Shown one piece after another: positions 16,262-24,810 of a stretch of DNA of 27,758 nt; position 1 is the first letter of the stretch, and each line of letters opens with the position of its first letter. Source of the stretch: Oleimicrobium sp037445575 (GTDB lineage Bacteria > Zhuqueibacterota > Zhuqueibacteria > JANLFK01 > Oleimicrobiaceae); assembly GCA_037445575.1 (NCBI GenBank), contig JBBIKH010000016.1, positions 1 to 27,758 on the forward strand, in the 5' to 3' direction. Below the pieces are notes generated by a model. It saw nothing but the letters and a program-made list of their open reading frames with translations. It did not search any database and was not told the DNA's origin. The translations under genes and the position numbers were made by a program.

Positions 16262-17329
16262 GTTTTAAATTCCCCTTCGGCCTATCAATTCATAGGTGCG
16301 TTCCGAGCTGATCGAAGACTCCCGTCCTTGCCCATCAGTGTGAGCACGGGCATCTTCTTCTGGTCCATCTGCCTCGCACCTCCCGCTTGGGTTTTCCGCC
16401 GGCGAATCCGGCTCGCGGTGAAGTACCACCCTCGCACCATACGCATCGCCGACAAAACAAGCAAAGTGGGCTGCCAGGGCCTCCATCCTCGACACTTGGA
16501 AGGAACGGCCCACGTGGTGCAATCTTTCGATAAGGTTGCGGCAGCCGGCCAAGGGCAAAAGTCCCCACTCCGGCGGCCCAGAGGACAAATGATGAAGCCC
16601 AGAGGACCTTAGTTAGAGGTAGGGTCCAGAGGTAGGAAGCGGTCATCAGCCCACCTCCAATTCAGCGGGCAAGCCAACCCGGGCATCTACAGAGCTTCGG
16701 GTCCGCCGGAGGAGGCTTTCGACAATGGCGGCGCCGGCGACACGCAGGCCCGTTGGAACCACTGAGAATGCCCCTTCGAGATGCCAAGGGGCCAGATAAG
16801 TCTGGGGCAAAAGACACGCGAGATTTTCCTCAAGAATGAGAGTGCCGTCCGCGAATCCTGCACATGGCACAAAAAGGGGCACAATTCAGTGGGGGTCCAG
16901 AAAGTGAGCAGCATTGATCGCTCGGGGCACCAATGGCAATAGGTAGAGCTGGACCCCCAGAAAGGCAAACTCTATCAGTGGGAGCGCATCCAGACCGATC
17001 ACGACCTTTCTCGAAACGCGGGAGGCAAGAACAATCCTAAGAATTGCCGAGGTCAGCGCGCGCAGTGGTGTCTTCCACAAGTAGCTTCATCTTCTCCCGC
17101 CCTTTGTCCAGAAGGCAGCAACAGAACCCATTCCCACACATACCTAAAATCATGGAAGAATCAAGTCACGGAATGGTACCCCTTTGTCCAAGCCTTTTGG
17201 CAGGTGCACATAGGAGAAAACTTGCGCCCTGCGTGGTCCACCAAGACCATCAACGTCATTGCGAGACCTCAAAGGGCTCCGGAGGGGCAAGACGGGAAGT
17301 GGCCGCGCGCTGTGTGCCTGGAGGTCGAT
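16262..17329. other. About 1.1 kb without a convincing gene; possible relic coding sequence
   Basis: Several open frames exist but none has a good start, ribosome binding site or recognisable family. On the minus strand, 16265-16588 (TTG start, ending RTYELIGRRGI) has gene-like codon choice. It overlaps 16335-16646, whose start shows one membrane-like segment (TASYLWTLPLTKVLWASSF). That in turn overlaps by ATGA a 78-codon frame, 16646-16882, that opens with GTG directly behind a stop. Switching between these frames gives a more protein-like text than any one frame, as in a decayed gene. An inverted repeat GGGGGTCCAG (16891-16900) / CTGGACCCCC (16949-16958) lies here, and a related GGGTCCAG at 16624-16631. 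No tRNA, transposase or terminal repeat was recognised. Confidence 0.4.
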
Positions 17330-17968
17330 TCACATTGCGGCCCAGAGGCTTACACCAAAGAGGACATTCTGCATGCCGCTGACACTTTCAAGACGGAGGG
17401 CGAGCGCAGGCCACAGTTCCCCCACGACAAGGCGGTACATCGTACAAAACTGCAAATGAAACCGCCACAGAAGGGGCAGCCGAACCGCCATCCCAGCCTC
17501 GAAGGCCCAACTCCAGTCGTCCTGATTGCGTGCGGGCACGAACACCTCCGGCAGTTGGTAGGATCCGCGATGGCTGTGCCACCGATGGATGCCCGCGCCC
17601 AACACGGCGGAGGCGCACACATCGCGCCTGGACCAGAACGCGTGCCCAGCCCGCACAGTCCCGCTGTAGGAGTCTAGCTGGAGATCAAGGTCACGGTAGA
17701 ACAAGCGCGAACTGTTTTCGCGGTCATACGACAAGGCCTCCACGCTGAACTCCCATGACCAGCCTTGATTCTGCCACCTGGCGATGCCAATGCCGTAAGC
17801 ACGCAGGGTGGGAGAAAACCACCTGCTCAGGCTGCCCACAGGGCAAACCAACCCGTTGTGGAGGCCCAGGTACCATCTCCCAGGCTCAACTGCAGCCACC
17901 ACCGTGCTGACGGCTGCGGTCATAACCGCGGGCAGCAACCAGAGGGCGATTGTCTTCTTTCCATTCAT
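17330..17968 (-). CDS. Small exported outer-membrane barrel-like protein
   Basis: A 212-residue protein with a signal peptide (MNGKKTIALWLLPAVMTAAV ... VVAA) and, after it, short alternating beta-strands rich in Trp, Tyr and Arg (WYLGLHNGL, YGIGIARWQ, WSWEFSVEALSYDR, AGHAFWSRRD, ALALRLESV). This pattern fits an 8- to 10-stranded outer membrane barrel; I know no named family. It follows a protein of the same general type by 30 nt and is the last gene of the 27758-to-17330 operon. No strong ribosome binding site is seen before ATG 17968, so translation may depend on the upstream gene. Two cysteines (42 and one in the DVCASAV stretch) are uncommon for such barrels. It may be an accessory to the receptor/PorV cassette. 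Confidence 0.65.
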   Translation of the reverse strand: MNGKKTIALWLLPAVMTAAVSTVVAAVEPGRWYLGLHNGLVCPVGSLSRWFSPTLRAYGIGIARWQNQGWSWEFSVEALSYDRENSSRLFYRDLDLQLDSYSGTVRAGHAFWSRRDVCASAVLGAGIHRWHSHRGSYQLPEVFVPARNQDDWSWAFEAGMAVRLPLLWRFHLQFCTMYRLVVGELWPALALRLESVSGMQNVLFGVSLWAAM

Positions 17969-17998
17969 GGAAGGTATCGGGCTCTTCTTGCCTGAAAC

Positions 17999-18763
17999 TC
18001 AGTAGGCGAACAAAACCGCGCAACGGAGCGAGCCTAAGCTGTGCACCGGGAAATTCTCGTAGTCACTGCCTCTCACTCTCAGAACCTTGCCAAAACACAC
18101 CTCTGCACCCAGCCGCAGGTAACGCTGCAGCTCAACCTCAACGCCACCACACACACTTGCGCCATAGACTACACCCTTGCGCTCCTCTGCATAGTTGTCG
18201 TACTCGTATGCAAAGGTATGGCCAAGCTCAGGGAACCTCTTCTGCCAGCGTTCATGCAGGCGGAGGGTTCGGGTATAGAACCAAGGGCCAGTGCCGAAGG
18301 CCAATCTTACTCTTGCCTTGCCCTTAGGTGGCCAATGGACGTTCATTCTTGCTGCAAGCTCGACGAGGTAGAGCCGCTGCTCCGGAACTAGGCTTGCCGA
18401 ATAAGACGGGTCCCTTGCTTGCAAGTCCCTCACATAGTTGCGATAGAAACGCTCCCAAAATGCCCACCTCCATTGCTCAACTGCGTTCTCTTGGTCTATG
18501 GCGAGGTCTCGGTAATCACCCTGCAAGCCAATAGAGAGGACAGAGGCAATGGGGAGTTGCACCGTAATGCCTCCCCCCCACCCTTGCACCTCGCGCAATT
18601 GTTGACCGCTCTTGAGCTGAAGTGCATGCGAGTAGCTTGCCCATGCCGCCACGGATTCCACGCGCACTGCCTGGGCAAAGGAGACCCGAACCATCAGCCA
18701 CAGCAGCAGCACCCTTAGGCCACTTGCTGCAAAGGCTCTTCTTCTCTTTGGGACCTTGAGCAC
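17999..18763 (-). CDS. Exported outer-membrane barrel-like protein
   Basis: About 254 residues from a GTG at 18763, with AAGGA 10 nt upstream. A TTG at 18781 overlapping the stop of the previous gene as TTGA is an alternative that gives 260 residues. The N-terminus is basic (KRRR) then hydrophobic (LRVLLLWLMVRVSFAQA), a signal peptide. The rest is beta-rich with porin-like strands (GWGGGITVQLPIASVLSIGL, RVRLAFGTGPWFYTRTL, GVVYGASVCGGVEVEL, LRLGAEVCFGKVLRV) and ends in an aromatic residue (VLFAY), which suits an outer membrane barrel. It resembles the next protein in type though not clearly in sequence. No family recognised. It is coupled to the PorV/PorQ-like gene upstream, so it may belong to the same surface complex. 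Confidence 0.65.
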   Translation of the reverse strand: MLKVPKRRRAFAASGLRVLLLWLMVRVSFAQAVRVESVAAWASYSHALQLKSGQQLREVQGWGGGITVQLPIASVLSIGLQGDYRDLAIDQENAVEQWRWAFWERFYRNYVRDLQARDPSYSASLVPEQRLYLVELAARMNVHWPPKGKARVRLAFGTGPWFYTRTLRLHERWQKRFPELGHTFAYEYDNYAEERKGVVYGASVCGGVEVELQRYLRLGAEVCFGKVLRVRGSDYENFPVHSLGSLRCAVLFAY

Positions 18764-18777
18764 GGCTTCTCGGTCCT

Positions 18778-19746
18778 TCAAAAAACCAAAGAAAATGTCA
18801 TGCGCAGCACAGAGTGGAGGCGATGATAGTCACTATATGCCAGGTCGAATCCTGCCTCCTGATCCCCAATTTGCCACCTAAGCCCTCCCCCGAGAGCAAG
18901 ACCCTGTTCGTCGTAGTTGAACTTGTAGCCTGCTCGCAGTGCCAGCCTTTTCCCCATCCACCATTCACCACCCACATGAAGTCGTTCACTGTAGTCACTG
19001 GGATGGAGGGCATCGGCGGCTACCGTGAGTCGGGACGGGCTGTTGGCATCCCCGAATATTTCCATAGCCATTCCCAACCTGAACACCATAGGCATCTTGA
19101 ACGAGTCGCCAATGTACCGACTGTCAACGCCGAAGTTTTGCAGGTAGCCACCAATTCGCAGCGACCGAAAACCAGTAATGTAAACCATCCCGCCATCAAA
19201 CAGAAGGTTTCGGGAAGCATACATGGCGACTCTCTCACGCACATAGCGGATCGTGAACCCCCAGGCGAACCAAGCTGTGGGATGGTTGGCATAGGAAAGT
19301 CCCACCGCCAAAGCATCTGCGGTGTACGTACCCCGCACCACATATGCGCCGCCTGGATTGTCCGGGTCGGCGTTCACCGTCTCTACCATTTCCCCCAAGT
19401 CAAGACGGTTGGCGCTCAGGCCACATACCCCAAATCCCCGCGGTAGTCGGAGCGCGAGGGCCACTGCCTGATGTCTCGTATCGGCAAGGAACTTCGCATG
19501 GGAGACACTCAATGCGCCTTGGCTGCCGAGGAGGGCTATCAACGAGGGATTGGTAAAAAGCGCTTCCGGGCCCGCGTCCAAGAGAGCCACTGTTGTTTCT
19601 CCCATAGCAACCACTCGCGCAGTGGCAGGGATTTCCAAAAATGTATACCCGGCCGTACCCACCTTCCGGAATTGCCCCTGCGCAGGAGTAGCTGACAGCA
19701 GAACCGCAGCAATTGCTGCTTGCATCAGGCGACTCGAGAGCCTCAT
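18778..19746 (-). CDS. PorV/PorQ-family outer membrane protein, second copy
   Basis: A 322-residue protein. The ATG at 19746, four nt after the stop of the preceding gene and with AGGTGAGG just before it, starts a proper signal peptide (MRLSSRLMQAAIAAVLLSA); the open frame upstream is inside the neighbour. The family opening is seen at residues 38-69 (EIPATARVVAMGE ... LFTNPSLIA), with TNPSLI where the paralogue at 4086 has WNPAGI. The C-terminal half shares the GGEWWMGKRLALRAGYKFNY pattern with that paralogue (GGEWTVYDKLALRGGYKFNY), and the protein ends RMTFSLVF as barrels do. It stands directly after a T9SS-type cargo gene, as in the other cassette. A shuttle or surface-anchoring role for that cargo is inferred from known PorV function. 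Confidence 0.85.
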   Translation of the reverse strand: MRLSSRLMQAAIAAVLLSATPAQGQFRKVGTAGYTFLEIPATARVVAMGETTVALLDAGPEALFTNPSLIALLGSQGALSVSHAKFLADTRHQAVALALRLPRGFGVCGLSANRLDLGEMVETVNADPDNPGGAYVVRGTYTADALAVGLSYANHPTAWFAWGFTIRYVRERVAMYASRNLLFDGGMVYITGFRSLRIGGYLQNFGVDSRYIGDSFKMPMVFRLGMAMEIFGDANSPSRLTVAADALHPSDYSERLHVGGEWWMGKRLALRAGYKFNYDEQGLALGGGLRWQIGDQEAGFDLAYSDYHRLHSVLRMTFSLVF

Positions 19747-19750
19747 TGCC

Positions 19751-21877
19751 TCACCTGACGATACAGAACTTACCCATTCGTGTAGCCCCCTTGGTTTGCG
19801 GCGCATGAGAGGTGAGATGGTAAATGTAGAAACCACTCTCCGCAAACTGGCCAAAATCGGTCACCTGATTCCACTGGGCAATGCCCGTTCCGTCGGTATG
19901 CTCAATGGTGGCAACGAGGTCGCCGCTGATGGTATAGATCCGGATCGTGCACGGGCTCGGGACGTTCATGAATGAAATGAGATCTTGTGCCCCCGGCGTC
20001 ACAAAGCCGGAGCGCATGACAAACGGATTCGGCACCACAAGCACCTCTTCCAATGTGGTGTTCACCGCAGAAAAGGTGGCCACAAAGGGAGCCGTTGTGT
20101 GATTAGGGTAAAAGGAACTTTCCAAAGAGGGCACACGGTTGCTATTAGTCTCCGGAAATACCGCAGCGGGGTCCGGAGGCCACCAGTCGTGACCGGTGTC
20201 AAAGGCCGAAATCGCATAATAGTAGCCGAAACCCACGCCCACAGACGAGTCGACATAGGTGTAGGTGTGGGACACAGGATCAAAAGCAGTTTCGTCCCTG
20301 ACAGGGATCTCCGCGATCCTTTGCCAAGGGCCGATGGGCAAATAGTCGGAGCGATAGATACGGTAGCCGGCCAGGTCGAACGCCTCCGCGCCGGTGTAAT
20401 CCGGGTCGGGGATCTGCTCTCCGGCATCGCTCCATTGCAGGACATTGCCAACTCTGGTCCCCACCAGGCGAGACAGCGTAATTGTGGCCGGGGCAGCCGG
20501 CGGATCAGGTACATTGTACCCATGATCAAAATTGAACTGGGCTCGAGCCGCGGTCGCATTGAGGACTGCCAACCCAGCCTTCGCCAGGTCCTGCTCAGTG
20601 GTCGTTGGCGCGAATGCCAATTCCGAGCCGCCGCTCCCGATCAGCTCTGCCATAACGACGCGGATAGAATCTCCTGGCCCAAGGTCCCAAGGGCCAAGAC
20701 TGACCATTGACCACATGCGCGCCTTTCCCCAACGCTCGTCCGAAAGCCCCTGGGGGAAAAGGATAGGCTGATACGCGAAGCGCAGGTCCCGCATCGCGGC
20801 ATACCACTGCTCATTGGTTTCCAACCCAGTAAACGGAAAGGCATGCCCAGGGTCGCTCACCGACCAGCCTACCTGCTTGATGGCGTTTTCCTGCCCACGT
20901 TTGTTTCGGGGGACATACAAGAACTTTATGCCTGCGAACGCCGGCGCCAACCACTCCTTGCCACCTGGCGGCCCACCGCTCCCGTAGACGTACGGGTCGA
21001 ATTTTTCATTCCCAGTGGCCTCCGCGTAATCGTCCGCCCATCCATACAGCATGCGCTGGCGGGCATCATACAAGAAGCGATTGTTGAGCGCGCCGGGGGG
21101 AAGCTGCGGAAAGAGCATCGTCCATCCGCGGGAGTTGATGGCAAACGCATAGGTGAATAGCAGGTAGAGGTCGGCCAAGGTGGAATCCTGACTCAAGATG
21201 CGATAGACTTCGGGCGTGGCGATGGCAGGGTCGAAAACGCGAGGATCTCGCGAGATGTTGGTGATCACGTACTCGATGATGATGTACTTCTCATCCTTTG
21301 CAGAGCTACTCCAACAGCGTACAGTTCGCCTCACCCGTACCGGCAGAAAACGGGGCGGTCGGTATGGGAATCGGTACTCTGGGTTGAATTCCCACGCTGT
21401 GTCCACAACTTCCTCGGCCTCCTCTGGGTCGATGCGCAACCAATAGTTCTCCCCTTCCGGCCAGCGGAGTCCGTGGCGGAGCAGCAGATAGGGGCTATCC
21501 GTGCGCGACAAGCCCACCGAAGTGGCAAACATGGCCCAATCGGCGACGCCCCACACGCTATCCGGAGTAGAGGGCCTAAGGGCCGCGGCCCAGAAGCCGC
21601 CACCCACATGATGGCTTGTCCCCCCACCCACCTGGCGAGGGATTCGCTCAGGGTCAAAACCGGGCCAATCCATGCCGTAGCCCTTGCGCGCCCAGTTCTG
21701 AAACACAGGCCCCATCTTGGCGACATTTACCGTCTCCCACAGCTGGCCCCGCGTGAGGAAGATAGCCGTCGCCTCTACCTGCGCCAAAAGGTTACTGCAG
21801 CACACAGCGCAGCCAAAGACGCCAAAAAGTCCCCGCACACGAAGGGCCAATCTTGACGTTAGCTTGGCTGCGATCAT
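19751..21877 (-). CDS. Secreted FN3-like protein with T9SS-type C-terminal sorting domain, second copy
   Basis: A 708-residue protein. The ATG at 21877, two nt after the receptor stop, is chosen since the frame upstream lies within the receptor gene; its start leads into MIAAKLTSRLALRVRGLFGV and a signal peptide ending LLAQ. Residues about 35-440 are aromatic, Gly- and Pro-rich with no family I recognise. A fibronectin-III-like domain at about 455-585 reads AGYRIYRSDYLPIGPWQRIA ... YYYAISAFD. Residues 614-708 form the sorting domain (VVPNPF ... CTIRIYTISGDLV ... ESGFYIYHL ... KFCIVR). The architecture and cassette position match the protein at 5143-7677. No ribosome binding site is obvious, so re-initiation after the receptor is likely. 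Probably a cell-surface ligand-binding partner of the receptor (inference). Confidence 0.8.
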   Translation of the reverse strand: MIAAKLTSRLALRVRGLFGVFGCAVCCSNLLAQVEATAIFLTRGQLWETVNVAKMGPVFQNWARKGYGMDWPGFDPERIPRQVGGGTSHHVGGGFWAAALRPSTPDSVWGVADWAMFATSVGLSRTDSPYLLLRHGLRWPEGENYWLRIDPEEAEEVVDTAWEFNPEYRFPYRPPRFLPVRVRRTVRCWSSSAKDEKYIIIEYVITNISRDPRVFDPAIATPEVYRILSQDSTLADLYLLFTYAFAINSRGWTMLFPQLPPGALNNRFLYDARQRMLYGWADDYAEATGNEKFDPYVYGSGGPPGGKEWLAPAFAGIKFLYVPRNKRGQENAIKQVGWSVSDPGHAFPFTGLETNEQWYAAMRDLRFAYQPILFPQGLSDERWGKARMWSMVSLGPWDLGPGDSIRVVMAELIGSGGSELAFAPTTTEQDLAKAGLAVLNATAARAQFNFDHGYNVPDPPAAPATITLSRLVGTRVGNVLQWSDAGEQIPDPDYTGAEAFDLAGYRIYRSDYLPIGPWQRIAEIPVRDETAFDPVSHTYTYVDSSVGVGFGYYYAISAFDTGHDWWPPDPAAVFPETNSNRVPSLESSFYPNHTTAPFVATFSAVNTTLEEVLVVPNPFVMRSGFVTPGAQDLISFMNVPSPCTIRIYTISGDLVATIEHTDGTGIAQWNQVTDFGQFAESGFYIYHLTSHAPQTKGATRMGKFCIVR

Positions 21878-21879
21878 GT

Positions 21880-24804
21880 TCAGAGCCCCAGGCCGACGGT
21901 GAAGTAGATCTCCCGCGGAGAATTGCGATATGCGCGGAAGTAGCTGAGCTTGTAAATCTTCGCCTGCGGATCGTTCGGGCTGCTCGTGGGAGGCGGCGTG
22001 TCCCTCCCTATGCCATACTCTACCCAATTGCGCAGCTCCTCGGCGGCCAGGGGCGTCAGCCAGCGGTTGTTGAACAAATTATCGATTCGCATGGAGAACA
22101 ATAGATGCAATGAGCTCAACGGCACACGCAGGGAGAGAGCCAGGTCCGTCCGTGCCTCCAAGGGGTAGCGGCGGTTGTTGACCAGGTCAGTGAACTCATC
22201 GTAGTTGGTGACGTAGGTAAATGGCGAACCGCTCCTGGCCTGATAGATGAGGCTGACCGTCAGGTCCCGCGCCGGTTCACGTCCCAATATCTTCTTCCAA
22301 AAGGTGTTGGGCACCGCATACAACACCAACGCCCTGAAAGAATGAGTGCGGTCTTCTTCGGCGAGAAAGTCATTGGCGCTGCGTCTCTCCACCACGCTTC
22401 GGGGGTCATTTGGGTCCTGGTAAATGTCCACCGCACCATACGCGCCCTGCGAGGTACGGGCAAAGCTGTAGCTGAGGCGATACTTCCACTCCCCTGGGGC
22501 CACTCGCTCCAGCGCCACCTCAATGCCACGGGAGGCACCGTACCCATTATTCTCATAAGTCACGTAGTACGGGTTCTGAGGGGACTCTTGCTGGGAGCCA
22601 GTGGGAGAATGCACGCGCGCACTCACCGTCTGATTAACACGATCATTGTAGTAGGCAGCCACGTCCAGGCGATGCGTCCCGCCCAGACTCTGCTGCACAC
22701 CGACCTCATAGCTGATGGTTTTCTTGAAACCGAGGTCGGCGTTGCCGTACATCCGCCAGCCCTGCCAAGTGTTTTTCGAAAGAGCATGGCGGAAGAGCGG
22801 TAAGGAATAGAAATGCCCATACTGCAGACGGAATGCCGTCTTCTCCCCCACCGGAAAGGAAAGACCAAAGCGCGGCGACAAGGAGAAATGGGTCTTGGAG
22901 CGGCGCGTCCGCGGGTCACCCACATCCCCAATGTACGGGCCACCCCCCTGTCCTGTGCCCTGATAAAAGGGGCGGAAACGGTCCACCGGTACGGGAGCGT
23001 TCATGTTGAAGGCATCCATACGCAGGCCGGCATTTGCCACCAAACCCTGAAACTCCATTTTGTCTTGCAAATAGGCGGAGACGTAGAATGGGTAGGCGTG
23101 ATAGTATTCGGCAAACCCTGAGTAGGCCACGAAGGCGTTGATGCGCGCCCCGGACTCGCCAGAGTAATGCGTGTCCCAGTACTGGCCCTTGGCGCCCATC
23201 TTCAGTTGATGGCGAACGGTCACCTGGCTGGTGAGATCCAGACTGGCGTTCCACACGTCTGTGAGCCCGTCCAATGCATAGAGTGAGGTGAACTCGTACA
23301 CAATGCGGCGAAAGTCCTCGTCCCACGGCCCCGCCGGCACCAGCCAGGGGTCCGTAGAGGTAATGATGGGAAGGTTACGCTCAATGTAGCGCTCACGTTG
23401 ATGCCAAGCAGCTACTTCAAGGAATGTGCGCGGACTGAAGACGTGGGTCCACGTAAGGGTCTGCGTCGTGGTGATCTCGTCCTTAGGACTCTCCAACACC
23501 AAACAATACTTCCACGAGGGGTACTGCCCGATCACTGATGCCCAGCGGATGTCCTCAGACCCTGACCACACTGCGCCATGATGTCCCTGGTACTGCCCCA
23601 TCAGCCGCAGCTTATCTGCCGCGCCCATCCGCCAGCTGACGTTGAGCACATAGTTTTGATACACCTGGACCCGCTCAACGCTAGGAATGCGGCATGGGGC
23701 GCGTCGGTACTCACCCGAAAGGTGGAATCGAAGGCGCTCGCCGCCCCCCAATGGTCCGCCAAACCCAAACAGATAGCGCTGGTAGACCAGCTTTCTGTAA
23801 TCGTACACGCCCAAGGGATTGGACGCATTACCCGGCCCCGGGCTATGGTTAGCAACCCAGCGCTCGTAGTAGTACGTCCGCAGCGAGTCATCCGAGATGC
23901 TGGGCGCATTCTTATCGCGCCACTCCTGCCATTTGCTGAACGAGCCCCAACGCTGCCATTCCACGGTTTCTGGTCCGTACAGATAAGGTCCGAAGTGGTA
24001 CTTGCCTGGCGGCCGCACCTCCATACGGAACTCCCCTTGGAAATGGTCCCCTCCCTCCTTGGTCACCACCTTTACGACCCCTGACTGAGCGTTTCCGTAT
24101 TCAGCACTGAAGCCGCCGGAAATGATCTCCAGCTGTTTTACGCCTAGGGGGTTAAAGTCATACTTCCAGCTGGTGTTCGATTTTTCGCCGTAGAGGTTGT
24201 AACCGGGCACACCCGTGTTGGAGGCAATCTGCTCGACGCCGTTGATTTGGAGCTGTACCTCAAAAGCGCCACCACCGCGAATAGAGAAGGTACCGTTGGG
24301 ATTCCGCGTGACGCCGGCGTCCAGCTCCAATGCACGCCGCAACCCCTCGATGGGGGCAGTCTCGATTTCCCGCGCTTCCATGAGCTTGGCCGTGCCGGTG
24401 AGGTCACGCACCACCGCTGGCCGTGTGGCCTCCACTACTAGCGGCGACATCTCTAGCACGGCGGGCTGGAGCGAAAAGTCAACCGTGGTGGTGCGGTCAA
24501 CGGTAACCACCACTTCGCGGACGACGGTAGTGCGGTAGCCTATCATCCGCCCCGCCACGGTATAAGTTCCCGGCGGAACGTTCAGGATATAGTACTCACC
24601 CCTCGCATTTGTAGCCGCACCTAGCGCCGTCCCCTCCACGACCACGTTAGCCCCTGGCAAGCCCTCCTTGGTCTCCGCGTCAACTACGCGGCCGGCGATT
24701 TTTCCCTTGGGGACTTGGGCGAGCATGGAGCTGACTCCCGTGGCCACAAGGGCACCCACCAGGAGAACAACGCACATGCGCTTTGTAAGAAACGGGATCG
24801 GCAT
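21880..24804 (-). CDS. TonB-dependent receptor with carboxypeptidase-regulatory-like domain
   Basis: A complete 974-residue receptor. It has a signal peptide to about residue 30 (SSMLAQ) and an N-terminal beta-sandwich (about 33-113: GKIAGRVVDAETKEGLPGAN ... ILNVPPGTYTV). A plug follows (about 125-260: FSIRGGGAFEVQLQINGVEQ, FSAEYGNAQSGVVKVVTKEG), then a barrel of about 700 residues ending in the strand REIYFTVGLGL. Length and order fit SusC-like receptors that import oligosaccharides or other large ligands. It starts 6 nt after the GHL10-type gene without a visible ribosome binding site and ends 2 nt before the FN3/sorting-domain gene, so these are one tightly coupled transcript. No SusD homologue is present. 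The first 110 residues closely resemble those of the receptor at 7718-10911. Confidence 0.92.
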   Translation of the reverse strand: MPIPFLTKRMCVVLLVGALVATGVSSMLAQVPKGKIAGRVVDAETKEGLPGANVVVEGTALGAATNARGEYYILNVPPGTYTVAGRMIGYRTTVVREVVVTVDRTTTVDFSLQPAVLEMSPLVVEATRPAVVRDLTGTAKLMEAREIETAPIEGLRRALELDAGVTRNPNGTFSIRGGGAFEVQLQINGVEQIASNTGVPGYNLYGEKSNTSWKYDFNPLGVKQLEIISGGFSAEYGNAQSGVVKVVTKEGGDHFQGEFRMEVRPPGKYHFGPYLYGPETVEWQRWGSFSKWQEWRDKNAPSISDDSLRTYYYERWVANHSPGPGNASNPLGVYDYRKLVYQRYLFGFGGPLGGGERLRFHLSGEYRRAPCRIPSVERVQVYQNYVLNVSWRMGAADKLRLMGQYQGHHGAVWSGSEDIRWASVIGQYPSWKYCLVLESPKDEITTTQTLTWTHVFSPRTFLEVAAWHQRERYIERNLPIITSTDPWLVPAGPWDEDFRRIVYEFTSLYALDGLTDVWNASLDLTSQVTVRHQLKMGAKGQYWDTHYSGESGARINAFVAYSGFAEYYHAYPFYVSAYLQDKMEFQGLVANAGLRMDAFNMNAPVPVDRFRPFYQGTGQGGGPYIGDVGDPRTRRSKTHFSLSPRFGLSFPVGEKTAFRLQYGHFYSLPLFRHALSKNTWQGWRMYGNADLGFKKTISYEVGVQQSLGGTHRLDVAAYYNDRVNQTVSARVHSPTGSQQESPQNPYYVTYENNGYGASRGIEVALERVAPGEWKYRLSYSFARTSQGAYGAVDIYQDPNDPRSVVERRSANDFLAEEDRTHSFRALVLYAVPNTFWKKILGREPARDLTVSLIYQARSGSPFTYVTNYDEFTDLVNNRRYPLEARTDLALSLRVPLSSLHLLFSMRIDNLFNNRWLTPLAAEELRNWVEYGIGRDTPPPTSSPNDPQAKIYKLSYFRAYRNSPREIYFTVGLGL

Positions 24805-24810
24805 GATCGT

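Noticed and set aside
16891..16958. 10-bp inverted repeat GGGGGTCCAG / CTGGACCCCC as a mobile-element border
   Set aside because: Only 48 nt separate the arms and nothing mobile is encoded between them; it may be chance or a hairpin.
17037..17141. Minus-strand 34-codon Cys-rich frame (MCGNGFCCCLLDKGREKMK)
   Set aside because: Weak start context and no conserved pattern; frames this short are expected by chance.
17102..17677. Plus-strand frame whose text around 17156-17400 looks rather protein-like (EWYPFVQAFWQVHIGENL)
   Set aside because: No start codon with a ribosome binding site, no recognised family, and more than half of it is antisense to the barrel-like gene at 17330-17968. It could be a relic, but I cannot support it as a gene.
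4086..24804. Calling the cassettes classical SusCD polysaccharide utilization loci
   Set aside because: No SusD-type lipoprotein (no lipobox followed by a helical TPR-like protein) lies next to either receptor.
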